From an uncultured Lachnospiraceae bacterium (GTDB taxonomy: Bacteria; Bacillota; Clostridia; Lachnospirales; Lachnospiraceae): a stretch of DNA of 54,977 nt. Within the stretch, counting starts at the first letter, position 1. Each line of letters begins with the position of its first letter. Location: positions 1 to 54,977 of the forward strand of contig CANQRR010000022.1 in assembly GCA_947626285.1 (NCBI GenBank), read 5' to 3'. Position numbers and translations under genes: made by a program. The notes beneath the pieces were generated by a model that made no database searches, was not told where the DNA came from, and saw only the letters and a program-made list of their open reading frames with translations. This document shows positions 1-8,646 of this stretch, piece after piece.

Positions 1-242
1 GCTTCCGTTATCTCTTCGGTCGGTGCTTCCGTCGGCGCTTCCGTTATCTCTTCGGTCGGTGCTTCCGTCGGCGCTTCTGTCACTTCTTCGGTCGGCGCCT
101 CCGTCGTCTTCTCCGTCACGGCTTCTGTCTTCTTCTCAGTCGCCGGAGCTTCCGTCTCCTTCTCGCCACCGCTGCAGCCAACCAGTGATACTGTCATAGC
201 CGCTGCAAGCGCAAGGGCAAGAAACTTTCTTGCTTTTGTCAT
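1..242 (-). CDS. Lipoprotein, N-terminal part (runs off the window)
   Basis: The frame opens with a lipoprotein signal peptide: Lys/Arg start, an Ala/Leu-rich core and a lipobox LVGC at about residues 20-23, so the mature protein should be lipid-anchored at Cys23. What follows is low-complexity sequence built of Thr-Glu-Ala-Pro units (TEAPTEE, TEAPTEAPTEE) that continues to the window edge; it looks like a flexible wall-spanning linker. The start at 242 has AAGGAGG a few bases upstream and a strong promoter. The functional domain lies outside the window, so no substrate can be named. It may be a solute-binding protein or a surface-anchored enzyme. Confidence 0.85.
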   Translation of the reverse strand, partial: MTKARKFLALALAAAMTVSLVGCSGGEKETEAPATEKKTEAVTEKTTEAPTEEVTEAPTEAPTEEITEAPTEAPTEEITE

Positions 243-288
243 GTTTTAACCTCCTTTGAATATTTTACACAAAAAAACACTACAATTT

Positions 289-317
289 ATTTTACCTTTT
301 TACCCAGAAGGTGTCAA
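289..317 (-). promoter_or_regulatory. Sigma-A type promoter for the lipoprotein
   Basis: On the minus strand TTGACA (312-317) is separated by 17 bases from TAAAAT (289-294). It lies about 50 bases upstream of the lipoprotein start. Confidence 0.75.
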
Positions 318-390
318 TCATAAATACAATTTTGTGGATTATATCCAAACGTTCAGGTACGCTCTGCGCCCCTTTCTCTTCTCCGCCATA

Positions 391-2094
391 TCAACAAATC
401 CCGCTCAGGTCAAACGCTTCCAGCCAGGCGTTCGCCTTCTCGCAGACGCCCTGCAGGCACTGTTCATCGAATGGGCTGTCGAGATCCGCATGCGCCAGAA
501 GCCCTGTAAACACGCGGCTCCCGCCCTGCTTTGTGTACGCCATATAGTGTTCCCAGGCGTCTTTCGGGTTGTCCTGTATCTTTGCCCAGAACTGCAGGGA
601 AACCGTCTGCGCCAGGCAGTAGTCGATGTAATAGAACGGCGAAGAATAAATGTGGTGCTGCCGCTGCCAGCCCTCGCCCTCGCTGTAGAACGGGATCTCG
701 CCGTCCAGCTTCATCCACGGCATGTACATGCCAAGCAACTCCTTCCAGACGTCGTGACGTTCCCGCGGCGTCATCTGCGGTTTCTCGTAGACGACGTGCT
801 GGAAATGGTCGACCATCGTCCCATAAGGGATGAACGTCAGCGCTCCCGCCAAGTGGCTGTAATAGAATTTGCGGGTGTCCTCCCCGAAAAATCCCTCCGC
901 CCAGGGCCAGGCAAAGAATTCCATCGACATCGAGTGGACCTCGCAGGCCTCCAGACCCGGCCAGACATTCTCAAGCGGCACACGGTCGCGGTTCATCCAC
1001 GCGGCGAACGCATGTCCCGCCTCGTGCGTGATGACCTCCACGTCGTGCTGCGTCCCGTTGAAGTTCGCGAAGATGAACGGCACCCGGTAGTCCGGAATGC
1101 TCGTACAGTAGCCGCCGCCAGCCTTTCCGGTCGTCGAGAGCACGTCGAGTAGCTCGCAGTTCAGCATCGTGTCAAAGAATTCCTTTGTCTCCGGCGAGAG
1201 CTCCCCGTAGAACTTTTTCCCCTGCGCGAGTATCTCCTGCGGCGTTCCCTGCGGCTTCGGGTTGCCGGAGCGGAACTCCAGCGCATTGTCCGCGAAGCTC
1301 ATCGGGTAGGTCTTCCCGAGACGTTTCGCCTGCTCCCGGTAGATCGCGTCCGCGACCGGCACCAGATATTTCACGACCGCCGCGCGGAACTTCTCGACGT
1401 CCACCTTCGTATAACAGTTGCGTTCCATGCGGTAATAGCCGAGCTGCGTGTAACCATCGTAGCCCAGCTTCCTGCCCATCGCGTCGCGCAGCTTCACAAG
1501 CTGATCGTAGAGATCGTCAAATTCCTTCTGATTGTCCTTGTACCACCGTCCTTCCGCCTTCCATGCGGCAAGGCGGCGCGTGTCGTCCGGGTCATTCTTG
1601 AACGGCGACATCTGCGAGAGCGTGAACGTGCCATCCTCGAACGGGATCTGCGCCGACGCGAGCAGTTTCTCATAGCGCGTTTTCAACTCGTTCTCCTTCT
1701 GCAGCTCCGGGATGATCTCCGGCGAGAACGTCTTCAGAGCCATCTCCGCCTTCACGAACATCAGGTCGCCGTACTCCCCGGAAAAATCCTTTCGGTATGG
1801 GCTCTCCAGCATCGCCTTTGTCCAGACCTGCCGGTATTCTTCAAGCTCCGGCATCGCGCCGTCCCAGAACTTCATCTCCCCATCGTAAAACGCGTCGTGC
1901 GTGTCGATGTCGTGCCGAATATTCGCGAGCGTACTCAGCGTGACGATATGCTTTTCAAACTCTTCTTTCGCCAGAAAGACCTTCTTCGCCTCCGCATAGT
2001 CCTCCGCGGCACGTAGCTTTTCCGTCAGTCCGGCGATCTGCCCCTTCATCTCTTCGAGATCCGGGCGCTCATAGGCCATCTCTGAAAATTTCAA
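391..2094 (-). CDS. pepF: M3B family oligoendopeptidase (PepF-like)
   Basis: The 567-residue product is a cytoplasmic zinc metallopeptidase of family M3 that degrades short peptides. The zinc motif HEAGH is at residues 357-361, within ITHEAGHAFAAW, and further conserved acidic and aromatic residues follow, as in M3B enzymes. Length is typical (560-600). The start is a TTG at 2094, chosen because AGGAGG lies nine bases upstream. The next ATG, at codon 6, has no such spacing. It stands as a single gene between the lipoprotein and the BspA-like gene. The family call is secure; the exact peptide preference is not visible. Confidence 0.93.
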   Translation of the reverse strand: MKFSEMAYERPDLEEMKGQIAGLTEKLRAAEDYAEAKKVFLAKEEFEKHIVTLSTLANIRHDIDTHDAFYDGEMKFWDGAMPELEEYRQVWTKAMLESPYRKDFSGEYGDLMFVKAEMALKTFSPEIIPELQKENELKTRYEKLLASAQIPFEDGTFTLSQMSPFKNDPDDTRRLAAWKAEGRWYKDNQKEFDDLYDQLVKLRDAMGRKLGYDGYTQLGYYRMERNCYTKVDVEKFRAAVVKYLVPVADAIYREQAKRLGKTYPMSFADNALEFRSGNPKPQGTPQEILAQGKKFYGELSPETKEFFDTMLNCELLDVLSTTGKAGGGYCTSIPDYRVPFIFANFNGTQHDVEVITHEAGHAFAAWMNRDRVPLENVWPGLEACEVHSMSMEFFAWPWAEGFFGEDTRKFYYSHLAGALTFIPYGTMVDHFQHVVYEKPQMTPRERHDVWKELLGMYMPWMKLDGEIPFYSEGEGWQRQHHIYSSPFYYIDYCLAQTVSLQFWAKIQDNPKDAWEHYMAYTKQGGSRVFTGLLAHADLDSPFDEQCLQGVCEKANAWLEAFDLSGIC

Positions 2095-2252
2095 TTTTAC
2101 ATACCTCCTGTCGTGCTTTGTTTTTGTTCCACTTCTATTTTGTCTCTGTTTCTTCTTTCTCTGCGCTTTACTTTACCCGAATGCTTTCCCCGTGTCAAAC
2201 AGTTCCCGCTGCAGTCCTGCCCCGCTCTGGCTACTTTGCTTTGCACTTTCTT

Positions 2253-3386
2253 TTACAGCTCCAGCCGCCGCCTGCGCGCGGGGCGCCCCGCCTGTTCCAC
2301 ATGCCCGTATTCCATCAGAAAGCTCACCGCCTCCATGTACTGCATGCGCGACGCCTCCTCAAGCAGCGTCTGAACCAGCGTGTCCGGTATCCTCCGCTCT
2401 CTTTGTCCCGGCGTGCTTGGCGTACTCTCGTCCGTCTTCCCGGCAGCACCATCCTTCGCTTCGCCGTCCCCGCCAGTCCCCCTGCCACTTTTTCCTTGCT
2501 CGGCAAGGCTCAACAGGAACTGCACGCCTTCCAGATCCCTCTGCCCGAGCAGCCAGCTTCCAGCTTCCGCCGCGTGTTCCGTCAGATACTGCTCATACTG
2601 CTCTTTCGACTTTTGCGTCAGTCCCTGTCCGGAGCGCAGACGGGCGAGCGCCATGCGCAGCACCAGCTCCCCGCTCTCCCACGCCTTCGCGTGCGGGAAC
2701 AGCGCGTCGTACTGCGCAAAGTCAAGCGCGCGTCCCCGGAAACAGTTGCGGTACAGGATCCCGCTCCCATGTACATGGTTCTCCAGGATCCGAGCCGGCG
2801 TGTTCTCAACGCCCTCCTCATAAAACTCCGGGAAGATCAGGCGGGCGAAACCAGAAGCGCTATGGGTGCCGGACAGCCCTCCGTCCCGATCGCCCGATAT
2901 CCGATCGATTGCCCGGTCTTCCCCCGCAGTTCCGGTGAAATACTCCACTTCCAGTTCCTCGCGCAGCTCGTCCAGCACATCCTTCAGATGCGCGCGCCCG
3001 TCCGCATCCGTATACACGCGCAGGTTCCGCACCCCATGGCAGCCCGTGAACGCCCCGCTACCCCAGTCCGACAACTCCCCGTGAAATTCGATTCGCCGCA
3101 GGTTCCCGCAGTTATAAAAACAGTAGCGCCCGACCCGCCGAATCGTCGCCGGCAACGCGATCTCCTCCAGCTGTTCTCCGCACAGAGCCGGCGGAAACAC
3201 AACCTGCTTCTCCTCGAAATGCGCCGAAAACGCGTAGGCGCCCAGCTCTGTCACCGGATATCCCCCGATGTGCTCCGGAATCTCCACCCTGCCGTCACGC
3301 AAAAAACAGCGCAGAATTACCGCGCTGTTTCCCCTGATCTCATATGCAAATGACTGCGCCGTCTGTACGGCTTCATATCCGGACAT
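2253..3386 (-). CDS. BspA-type leucine-rich repeat protein, cytoplasmic
   Basis: This 377-residue protein has no signal peptide. Residues about 25-130 carry BspA-like (LRR_5) units: VTELGAYAF, LEEIALPATIRRVGRYCFYNCGNLRRIEF, and GAFTGC-type turns. The C-terminal half is helical and charged, with a Gly/Arg-rich tail (RPARRRRLEL) and no recognised catalytic motif. GGAGGAACCGGTAT precedes the ATG at 3386. Many Lachnospiraceae encode secreted BspA proteins, but this one appears intracellular. Function is unknown; a binding or scaffold role is only an inference from the repeats. Confidence 0.75.
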   Translation of the reverse strand: MSGYEAVQTAQSFAYEIRGNSAVILRCFLRDGRVEIPEHIGGYPVTELGAYAFSAHFEEKQVVFPPALCGEQLEEIALPATIRRVGRYCFYNCGNLRRIEFHGELSDWGSGAFTGCHGVRNLRVYTDADGRAHLKDVLDELREELEVEYFTGTAGEDRAIDRISGDRDGGLSGTHSASGFARLIFPEFYEEGVENTPARILENHVHGSGILYRNCFRGRALDFAQYDALFPHAKAWESGELVLRMALARLRSGQGLTQKSKEQYEQYLTEHAAEAGSWLLGQRDLEGVQFLLSLAEQGKSGRGTGGDGEAKDGAAGKTDESTPSTPGQRERRIPDTLVQTLLEEASRMQYMEAVSFLMEYGHVEQAGRPARRRRLEL

Positions 3387-3503
3387 ATACCGGTTCCTCC
3401 GTTTATCGTCCCATCTTCATATCCGGGATATACAGGACATGGCGCCGCCCTCTGTGACTGATCCACAGCCGACACACAGGACTCGAAAGCATCTGTACGT
3501 CGT

Positions 3504-4823
3504 TTACAGATGCGTCAGCACAAAAATATCATAGATCGCCCGCACCGCGCGCTCGAAATCGTCGTCCTTCACGCCGATGATGATGTTCAGCTCGCTGGAA
3601 CCCTGGTCGATCATCTTGACATTGATGTGCGCATGCGAGAGCGCCGCAAAAATCCGAGCCGCAGTGCCGCGCATCGCCCGCATTCCACGCCCCACGACCG
3701 CAATCAGCGCCAGATCGGACTCCAGATCGATCGTATCCGGCTCAACAGCCCGATGCAGTCCGGAGATCACGCTCTGCTCCTTCTCCATAAACTCCGTCTG
3801 GTGCACGATCACGGTAAACGTGTCGATCCCGGACGGCACATGTTCGAACGAAATGCCGTTCTCCTCAAACACCTGAAGGACCTTGCGGCCGAAGCCGATC
3901 TCGGAGTTCATCATATCCTTCTCGATGTTGATCGCGCAAAACCCCTTCTTGCCCGCGATGCCGGTGATCGTATACTTCGGCTGGCGGCAGGTGTTCTCCA
4001 CGATCAGCGTGCCCGCGTCCTGCGGACGGTTCGTGTTCTTGATGTTGATCGGGATTCCCTCTTTGCGCAGCGGAAAGATCGCGTCCGCATGCAGCACGGT
4101 CGCACCCATGTAGGATAGCTCGCGGAGCTCCCGGTAAGTGATCGTCTCGATCGTCTCAGGATCCTCGACGATGTGCGGATCCGTCACCAGGAAACCGGAC
4201 ACATCCGTCCAGTTCTCGTAGAGATCGGCGTGCACGGCGCGCGCCACGATCGAGCCGGTGATGTCGGAACCCCCGCGCGAGAAGGTCTTGATCCTACCGT
4301 CCTCATACGCCCCGTAAAATCCCGGGACGACCGCGCGCTCCACGTCTGCGAGCCGTTTGCTTAAGATCGTGTTCGTTGTCTCCGCATCAAACTCGCCGTC
4401 CTCGTCGAAACGGATCACCTCCGCCGCATCTATGAATTCATATTCCAGATACGCCGCCATGATGATGCCGTTCAAGTATTCCCCGCGGGATGCCGCGTAA
4501 TCGCTGCCCGCCTGCGCTGCGAATGCCTCCTTCATCTTGGCAAATTCCTCATCCAGGGAAAGCTCCAGACACAATCCCTCGATGATCTCCTGATAGCGCT
4601 GCGCGATTGCCTCCATCTTCTGCTCCAGCTCTTTCGCATCGCCCGCCGACTGGTAGCAGTCGTAAAGCATATCCGTCACTTTCGTATCGTCGGAAAAGCG
4701 CTTGCCCGGCGCGGACGGCACCACGTACCTGCGCCCCCTGTCCGCGTGGATGATCTCCGCGACCTTGCGGAACTGCTCCGCGTTCGCGAGCGAACTCCCG
4801 CCAAACTTCACCACTTTTTTCAT
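3504..4823 (-). CDS. lysC: Aspartate kinase
   Basis: It phosphorylates aspartate to aspartyl-4-phosphate, the first committed step to lysine, threonine and methionine. The N-terminal KFGGSSLANA is the kinase signature. SRGGSDITG lies mid-protein, and two ACT-like regulatory modules fill the C-terminal third (ITGIAGKKGFCAINIEKD and LIAVVGRGMR). At 439 residues it matches the monofunctional class with tandem ACT domains, so allosteric control by an amino acid is expected. It is the last gene of dapA-dapB-lysC, 37 bases after dapB, under the lysine riboswitch ahead of dapA. Confidence 0.95.
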   Translation of the reverse strand: MKKVVKFGGSSLANAEQFRKVAEIIHADRGRRYVVPSAPGKRFSDDTKVTDMLYDCYQSAGDAKELEQKMEAIAQRYQEIIEGLCLELSLDEEFAKMKEAFAAQAGSDYAASRGEYLNGIIMAAYLEYEFIDAAEVIRFDEDGEFDAETTNTILSKRLADVERAVVPGFYGAYEDGRIKTFSRGGSDITGSIVARAVHADLYENWTDVSGFLVTDPHIVEDPETIETITYRELRELSYMGATVLHADAIFPLRKEGIPINIKNTNRPQDAGTLIVENTCRQPKYTITGIAGKKGFCAINIEKDMMNSEIGFGRKVLQVFEENGISFEHVPSGIDTFTVIVHQTEFMEKEQSVISGLHRAVEPDTIDLESDLALIAVVGRGMRAMRGTAARIFAALSHAHINVKMIDQGSSELNIIIGVKDDDFERAVRAIYDIFVLTHL

Positions 4824-4860
4824 AATCTCTCTCCTCGTCTCCTCGTTACTGTATGAATTT

Positions 4861-5619
4861 TTATATAGAGATCACATCTGCCATATCATAGATCCCAGCG
4901 GGCTTGCCCGTGAGATACTTTGCCGCCTGCACTGCGCCCTTCGCGAACACACCACGCGAGTACGCCGTATGTTTGAACTCGATCACCTCGTCGAATCCGG
5001 CGAAGATCACCTCATGCTCCCCGACGATATTGCCGCCGCGCACCGCGCTGATGCCGATCTCCTTCTTGTCCCGGCTCTGCCTGCGGCCGCTCCGGTCATA
5101 AATATATTCATATTGATTATCCAGCGCCTCGTTCAGGCTGTCCGCCAGCGCGAGCGCCGTCCCGCTGGGCGCGTCCACCTTGCGGTTGTGGTGCTTCTCC
5201 ACGATCTCCATGTCAAACCCCGCCGGAGCCAACAGCTTCGCCGCCTCCTGCACAAGCTTCAGCAGCATGTTGATGCCAAGCGACATGTTCGCGGACTTCA
5301 TGACAGCCGTCTTCGCACCCGCCGCGCGAATCTGCTCCATCTGCTCCTGCGTGTAACCGGTCGTGCAGAATACCGCCGCCACCTGTTTCTCCGTGCAGTA
5401 CGCAAGCAGGGAATCCAGCGCGCCGGGAGCAGAAAAATCGATCACAACGTCCGCCTCGACGTCGCAGTCCGCAATGTTCGTAAACACCGGATAGTCCTTA
5501 TCGCCCTTGTCCTCCAGGTCGACGCCCGCTACGATCTGCGCGTCCGCGTCCGCCTCCACGATGTCCGTCACCACACGGCCCATGTAACCATTGCAGCCGC
5601 TCATAATGATTCTTGTCAT
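4861..5619 (-). CDS. dapB: 4-hydroxy-tetrahydrodipicolinate reductase
   Basis: It reduces the DapA product with NAD(P)H in the diaminopimelate/lysine pathway. The 252-residue product begins with the dinucleotide motif SGCNGYMGR. It carries the catalytic stretch EKHHNRKVDAPSGTA, whose His-His and Lys are the DapB active-site residues. Length is usual (240-270). It lies between dapA (112-base gap) and lysC (37-base gap) on the same strand. The operon layout says its product feeds peptidoglycan cross-links and lysine. Confidence 0.96.
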   Translation of the reverse strand: MTRIIMSGCNGYMGRVVTDIVEADADAQIVAGVDLEDKGDKDYPVFTNIADCDVEADVVIDFSAPGALDSLLAYCTEKQVAAVFCTTGYTQEQMEQIRAAGAKTAVMKSANMSLGINMLLKLVQEAAKLLAPAGFDMEIVEKHHNRKVDAPSGTALALADSLNEALDNQYEYIYDRSGRRQSRDKKEIGISAVRGGNIVGEHEVIFAGFDEVIEFKHTAYSRGVFAKGAVQAAKYLTGKPAGIYDMADVISI

Positions 5620-5731
5620 CTTCTCATCCTCTTCCCGATTATTCTATACTTCCAGATTTCTCTGTATTGCCATTTCCCATGATGATCGACACACTCTCAC
5701 TGCAAAGCATTTGAAACGGTGTCAGGTTCCA

Positions 5732-6616
5732 TCACAGAATCCCATAATCACGCATCGCCGTCTCCAGCCGCTTTGCGTTCGCCTCCTCCATCTCGGAGAG
5801 CGGACTGCGCAGCGGACCCGCGTTCCTGCCCTGCAGATTCAACGCTTTCTTCACCGGAATCGGGTTAACCTCGCAGAACAGAGCCTCGATCAGCTCAATT
5901 GCCGCGAGCTGCAGCTCACAGCTCTTCTTCACATCGCCCGCCAGATAAGACGCCACGATCTCGTGCGTCTGCCTCGGCGCAATGTTTGAGAGCACCGAGA
6001 TCACGCCGCAGCCGCCAAGCGAGAGGATCGGTACGATCTGGTCGTCGTTTCCGGAATACAGCTCGATCTCGTCCCCGGCGAGGCTCATCAGCTTCGCCAC
6101 CTGCGAGATGTTGCCGGACGCTTCTTTCACGCCCACGATGTTCTTCACATTTTTCACCAGGTACGCGGCAGTCTCCGGCAGGATGTTGCAGCCGGTCCTG
6201 CTCGGCACGTTGTACAGGATGATCGGCAGGCTCACCGACTCCGCAATCTTCGTGTAATGCTGCTTCAAGCCATTCTGCGTCGCCTTATTATAGTATGGCG
6301 TCACGAGCAACAGCGCGTCCGCGCCGTCCTTCTCCGCCTCCTGCGAGAGCTGGATCGCGGTCTGCGTGCAGTTCGAGCCCGTGCCCGCGATCACCGGGAT
6401 GCGCTTCGCCACTTTTTCGATTGCAAAGCGGATCACCTTCGAGTGCTCCTCCATCGTCAGCGTGGCCGACTCTCCCGTCGTCCCGCAGATAATGATCGCA
6501 TCCGTCCCCCCCGCGATCTGGTACTCCAGAAGCTCCGCGAGCGCGTCGTAATTCACATCCCCGTTCTCATACATCGGCGTGACGATTGCCACACCGGCCC
6601 CCTTGAAAATAGCCAT
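5732..6616 (-). CDS. dapA: 4-hydroxy-tetrahydrodipicolinate synthase
   Basis: It condenses pyruvate with aspartate semialdehyde, the branch point to lysine and diaminopimelate. The 294-residue TIM-barrel shows GTTGES (residues 45-50), Tyr135 in LYNVPSRTG and the Schiff-base Lys164 in VGVKEASGN. AAGGAGGATAAGGGC precedes the ATG at 6616. It is the first gene of the operon. Its transcript carries a lysine riboswitch far upstream (6864-7029) and a pair of 54-base repeats in the remaining leader. Confidence 0.96.
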   Translation of the reverse strand: MAIFKGAGVAIVTPMYENGDVNYDALAELLEYQIAGGTDAIIICGTTGESATLTMEEHSKVIRFAIEKVAKRIPVIAGTGSNCTQTAIQLSQEAEKDGADALLLVTPYYNKATQNGLKQHYTKIAESVSLPIILYNVPSRTGCNILPETAAYLVKNVKNIVGVKEASGNISQVAKLMSLAGDEIELYSGNDDQIVPILSLGGCGVISVLSNIAPRQTHEIVASYLAGDVKKSCELQLAAIELIEALFCEVNPIPVKKALNLQGRNAGPLRSPLSEMEEANAKRLETAMRDYGIL

Positions 6617-6664
6617 GCCCTTATCCTCCTTCTTTTTCTACATAAATACTATTGATGCCTGGTT

Positions 6665-6769
6665 TCTGAAATCGAGCGGGAAAGCTTTTCTCCCTGCTCG
6701 CTGCGCGACCCGCGCGGGTCTGAAATCGAGCGGGAAAGCTTCTCTCCCTGCTCGCTGCGCGACCCGCGT
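6665..6769. repeat. Two tandem copies of a 54-bp GC-rich unit in the dapA leader
   Basis: Copy 1 starts at 6665 and copy 2 at 6719. Each begins TCTGAAATCGAGCGGGAAAG and ends in CTGCTCGCTGCGCGACCCGC, with one or two differences between them. The unit contains partly self-complementary blocks (AGCGGGAAAGCTTTTCTCCCTGCT). It lies between the riboswitch and the dapA start, so it is transcribed with the operon. Short open frames through it appear to be by-products of the repeat. Confidence 0.85.
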
Positions 6770-6799
6770 GCTGCGACAGCAGCTGATTTCCGCGCGCGG

Positions 6800-6850
6800 G
6801 TCTGCGCATAAAATAAGACTGTCGACAGACAGCCCCAAAGAATATGCAAG
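6800..6850 (-). terminator. Probable expression platform of the lysine riboswitch
   Basis: Just after the aptamer, the minus strand reads a hairpin of about six pairs (GCTGTC-TGTC-GACAGT) followed by CTTATTTTATG. This would be a weak intrinsic terminator. The stem is short, so this assignment is tentative; the platform may instead involve the downstream repeat. Confidence 0.4.
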
Positions 6851-6863
6851 ATCTCTTTCTCCA

Positions 6864-7029
6864 GATAGCTCTCCATCGCATCCCGATGACAGTCATACGG
6901 TTCTTCACCGTACGCCCAAGAAAACGGCCTGCGGGAACCGCTTTCTTTCGGCGCTCTTCCCTTTCCACGGCCTTCCTCTGTGCCCGAACACATCCAGCCG
7001 CCTACTCATGAATCGCGCAACCTCTATCG
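6864..7029 (-). promoter_or_regulatory. Lysine riboswitch (L box)
   Basis: The minus strand shows the L-box hallmarks in order: GATAGAGGTTGCGCG, TTCATGAGTAGG, an AGAGGAAGG/GGAAAGGG stretch, GCGCCGAAAG, then CGTATGACTGTCATCGGG, closing with GAGAGCTATC. The ends GATAG (7024-7028) and CTATC (6864-6868) pair as P1. It sits between a strong promoter and dapA. Lysine binding is therefore expected to reduce dapA-dapB-lysC expression. The short open frames in this stretch are not genes. Confidence 0.9.
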
Positions 7030-7043
7030 CTCAGATTTCTCTT

Positions 7044-7072
7044 ACTATAGCATTATTAAATTGGATTGTCAA
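7044..7072 (-). promoter_or_regulatory. Promoter of the dapA-dapB-lysC operon
   Basis: TTGACA (7067-7072) and TATAGT (7044-7049) are separated by 17 bases on the minus strand. The box ends about 15 bases before the riboswitch P1 stem. Confidence 0.88.
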
Positions 7073-7082
7073 CGCTTTCCTC

Positions 7083-7589
7083 CTAAGCCTCACTCTCCGA
7101 CCGATGTTGGGTCGAAAGCTCCGTCACCTCATCCACATACGGCCAAAGCTCCCGGCACTTGCTGGTGCCGGTCAGATACAACTCGGTGCCCTCCCCGACC
7201 GCGTCGATCAGCCCGCGCAGCTCCTCGATCGTCACGATGCCCTTGTCCGTCAGGCCGAGGATCTCGTCGAGGATCACCACATCCGCCTCTTCCGTCACCA
7301 GGACCTTCTTGGCAAAATTCAGGCCATTCTTAATATTGTGGATCTCGTCCTCCTTCTCGCGATCCGTCAGATTCTCGTAATTCTCCGGGAACCTCTGGAA
7401 GCGAAACAGCTTGATCTCCGGCTCCAGACGTTTGAAGAACTCCATACTCTCTCCGGACTGCTGCTCTTTCAAGAACTGAATCAGCACAACTTCCTTTCCC
7501 TCGGCAGCCGCACGGACGCCCTTTCCGAGCGCCGCGGAGGTCTTCCCTACGCCTGTCCCACAGAAAATGTGTATATATCGTCCGCTCAT
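7083..7589 (-). CDS. cobO: Corrinoid adenosyltransferase (CobO/BtuR family)
   Basis: It transfers the adenosyl group of ATP to cob(I)alamin or cobyrinate derivatives. The 168-residue product starts with the family P-loop CGTGVGKTSAALG (residues 10-22). It also has VVILDEILGLTDKG and LTGTSKCRELW, which match CobO (the usual motif there is LTGR). No other cobalamin gene is near, so it probably serves corrinoid salvage. It ends just upstream of the dap operon promoter and is read in the same direction. Confidence 0.9.
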   Translation of the reverse strand: MSGRYIHIFCGTGVGKTSAALGKGVRAAAEGKEVVLIQFLKEQQSGESMEFFKRLEPEIKLFRFQRFPENYENLTDREKEDEIHNIKNGLNFAKKVLVTEEADVVILDEILGLTDKGIVTIEELRGLIDAVGEGTELYLTGTSKCRELWPYVDEVTELSTQHRSESEA

Positions 7590-7792
7590 CGCACACCTCG
7601 CTATTTTCCTGATTTTTCTATATTACTATATTTTCCGGCAGAATGCAAACCAATCCGCAAATCTTAATCTTTTCTACTGAAAATTTTAAGTTTTCACGGA
7701 GCGCGTTCCACGTATCTTCGGACGAAGCACTGTTTATGCGGCAAAAGGGAATTTTACGTTTTGGCGTAGCGAGGTATTTCCTGCCACGCGAA

Positions 7793-7820
7793 AAAATGGA
7801 CCCCGAAGGATCCATTTTTA
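7793..7820 (-). terminator. Intrinsic terminator after the SSB-like gene
   Basis: The minus strand reads ATGGATCC, loop TTCG, GGGTCCAT, then TTTTTT. It lies immediately after the stop codon at 7827. Confidence 0.85.
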
Positions 7821-7826
7821 TCCACT

Positions 7827-8456
7827 CTACACTTCCAGGTATTCCAGCTTGCTCACAGAGACTTCGTAGGCGATGCGCCGCTCTGTCGACTCATCGTCCA
7901 GCCTTTTCACATACTCCCTGCTCTGAATCCGTCCCCACACCTGCACATGCCCGCCTACCTCAAAGCTCGAAGTGAAACGCGCGTTCCTCCCCCAGCAGAT
8001 GCACGGTATATAGTCCGACTTTCCATACGGCCGGTTGACGGCCAGCAGCATATCCGCGATCTCCCTCCCGAGAGGCGTCCTGCGGTACACCGGCGTCTTG
8101 CAGATATAGCCGTCCAGAAAAATCTGGTTGCTCTTCACTTTGTCGCCATCCTCTTCCACAAAGCTGACTTCCCGCGCAAACACAGAGAGCACCAGCTTGT
8201 TTTTCTTCTCCTCATGTCTGTTGTACGAGCGGAACTGCCCGAAGACCTGTATGTATTCTCCCTCATAATCTTTGGTAACGTCAATCAGCCGTTCCGAGAT
8301 CATCACCGGAATGATATCCGAGGAATCGCTCAGCCTCTGAACGGAAATATCCACCATGTAAAAACCTTCTCCGAACACCTCGTGGCTGAACCCAAAACCG
8401 GAAACGATCTTTCCCATGATGGATACCTGATTGTTTTCAATGATCTTATCTGTCAT
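7827..8456 (-). CDS. Single-stranded DNA-binding (OB-fold) protein, SSB-like
   Basis: The product has 209 residues from the chosen start (MTDKIIENN). It appears to contain two OB-fold halves: NQVSIMGKIVSGFGFSHE to VFGQFRSYNR, then NQIFLDGYICKTPVYRRTPLGREIADMLLAVNR to VQVWGRIQSRE. The second half matches primosomal PriB/SSB-type sequences (GREIADMLLAVNR, YIPCICWGRNAR). There is no acidic SSB C-terminal tail (DDDIPF), so it may not recruit repair partners as SSB does. GGGAG lies upstream of the ATG at 8456; an ATG at 8504 lacks such a site. Single gene with its own terminator. Confidence 0.8.
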   Translation of the reverse strand: MTDKIIENNQVSIMGKIVSGFGFSHEVFGEGFYMVDISVQRLSDSSDIIPVMISERLIDVTKDYEGEYIQVFGQFRSYNRHEEKKNKLVLSVFAREVSFVEEDGDKVKSNQIFLDGYICKTPVYRRTPLGREIADMLLAVNRPYGKSDYIPCICWGRNARFTSSFEVGGHVQVWGRIQSREYVKRLDDESTERRIAYEVSVSKLEYLEV

Positions 8457-8580
8457 AAAGCGTTGTTCTCCCTTCTTCGTACGAAGCATCTTCTCGTATT
8501 TCAACTATTTCATATTTATGCGGAAGAACTTCCTAATATGTCTGGTTTTCCCAAAAAAATAAAAAATTTCATGGCGAGAC

Positions 8581-8608
8581 TTGTAATCTCCCAAAATTGT
8601 GGTAAACT
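8581..8608 (+). promoter_or_regulatory. Promoter of typA
   Basis: TTGTAA (8581-8586) and TAAACT (8603-8608) lie 16 bases apart, about 40 bases upstream of the typA start. Confidence 0.6.
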
Positions 8609-8646
8609 GAACGGGATTTTAACAGTAGAGAGGGAAGAGAAATTTT

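Noticed and set aside
6621-6993. Several overlapping minus-strand frames of 66-115 residues with AQRAGR/PARFQ repeats
   Set aside because: They run through the lysine aptamer and the 54-bp repeats, have no ribosome sites, and are explained by RNA structure and repeat sequence.
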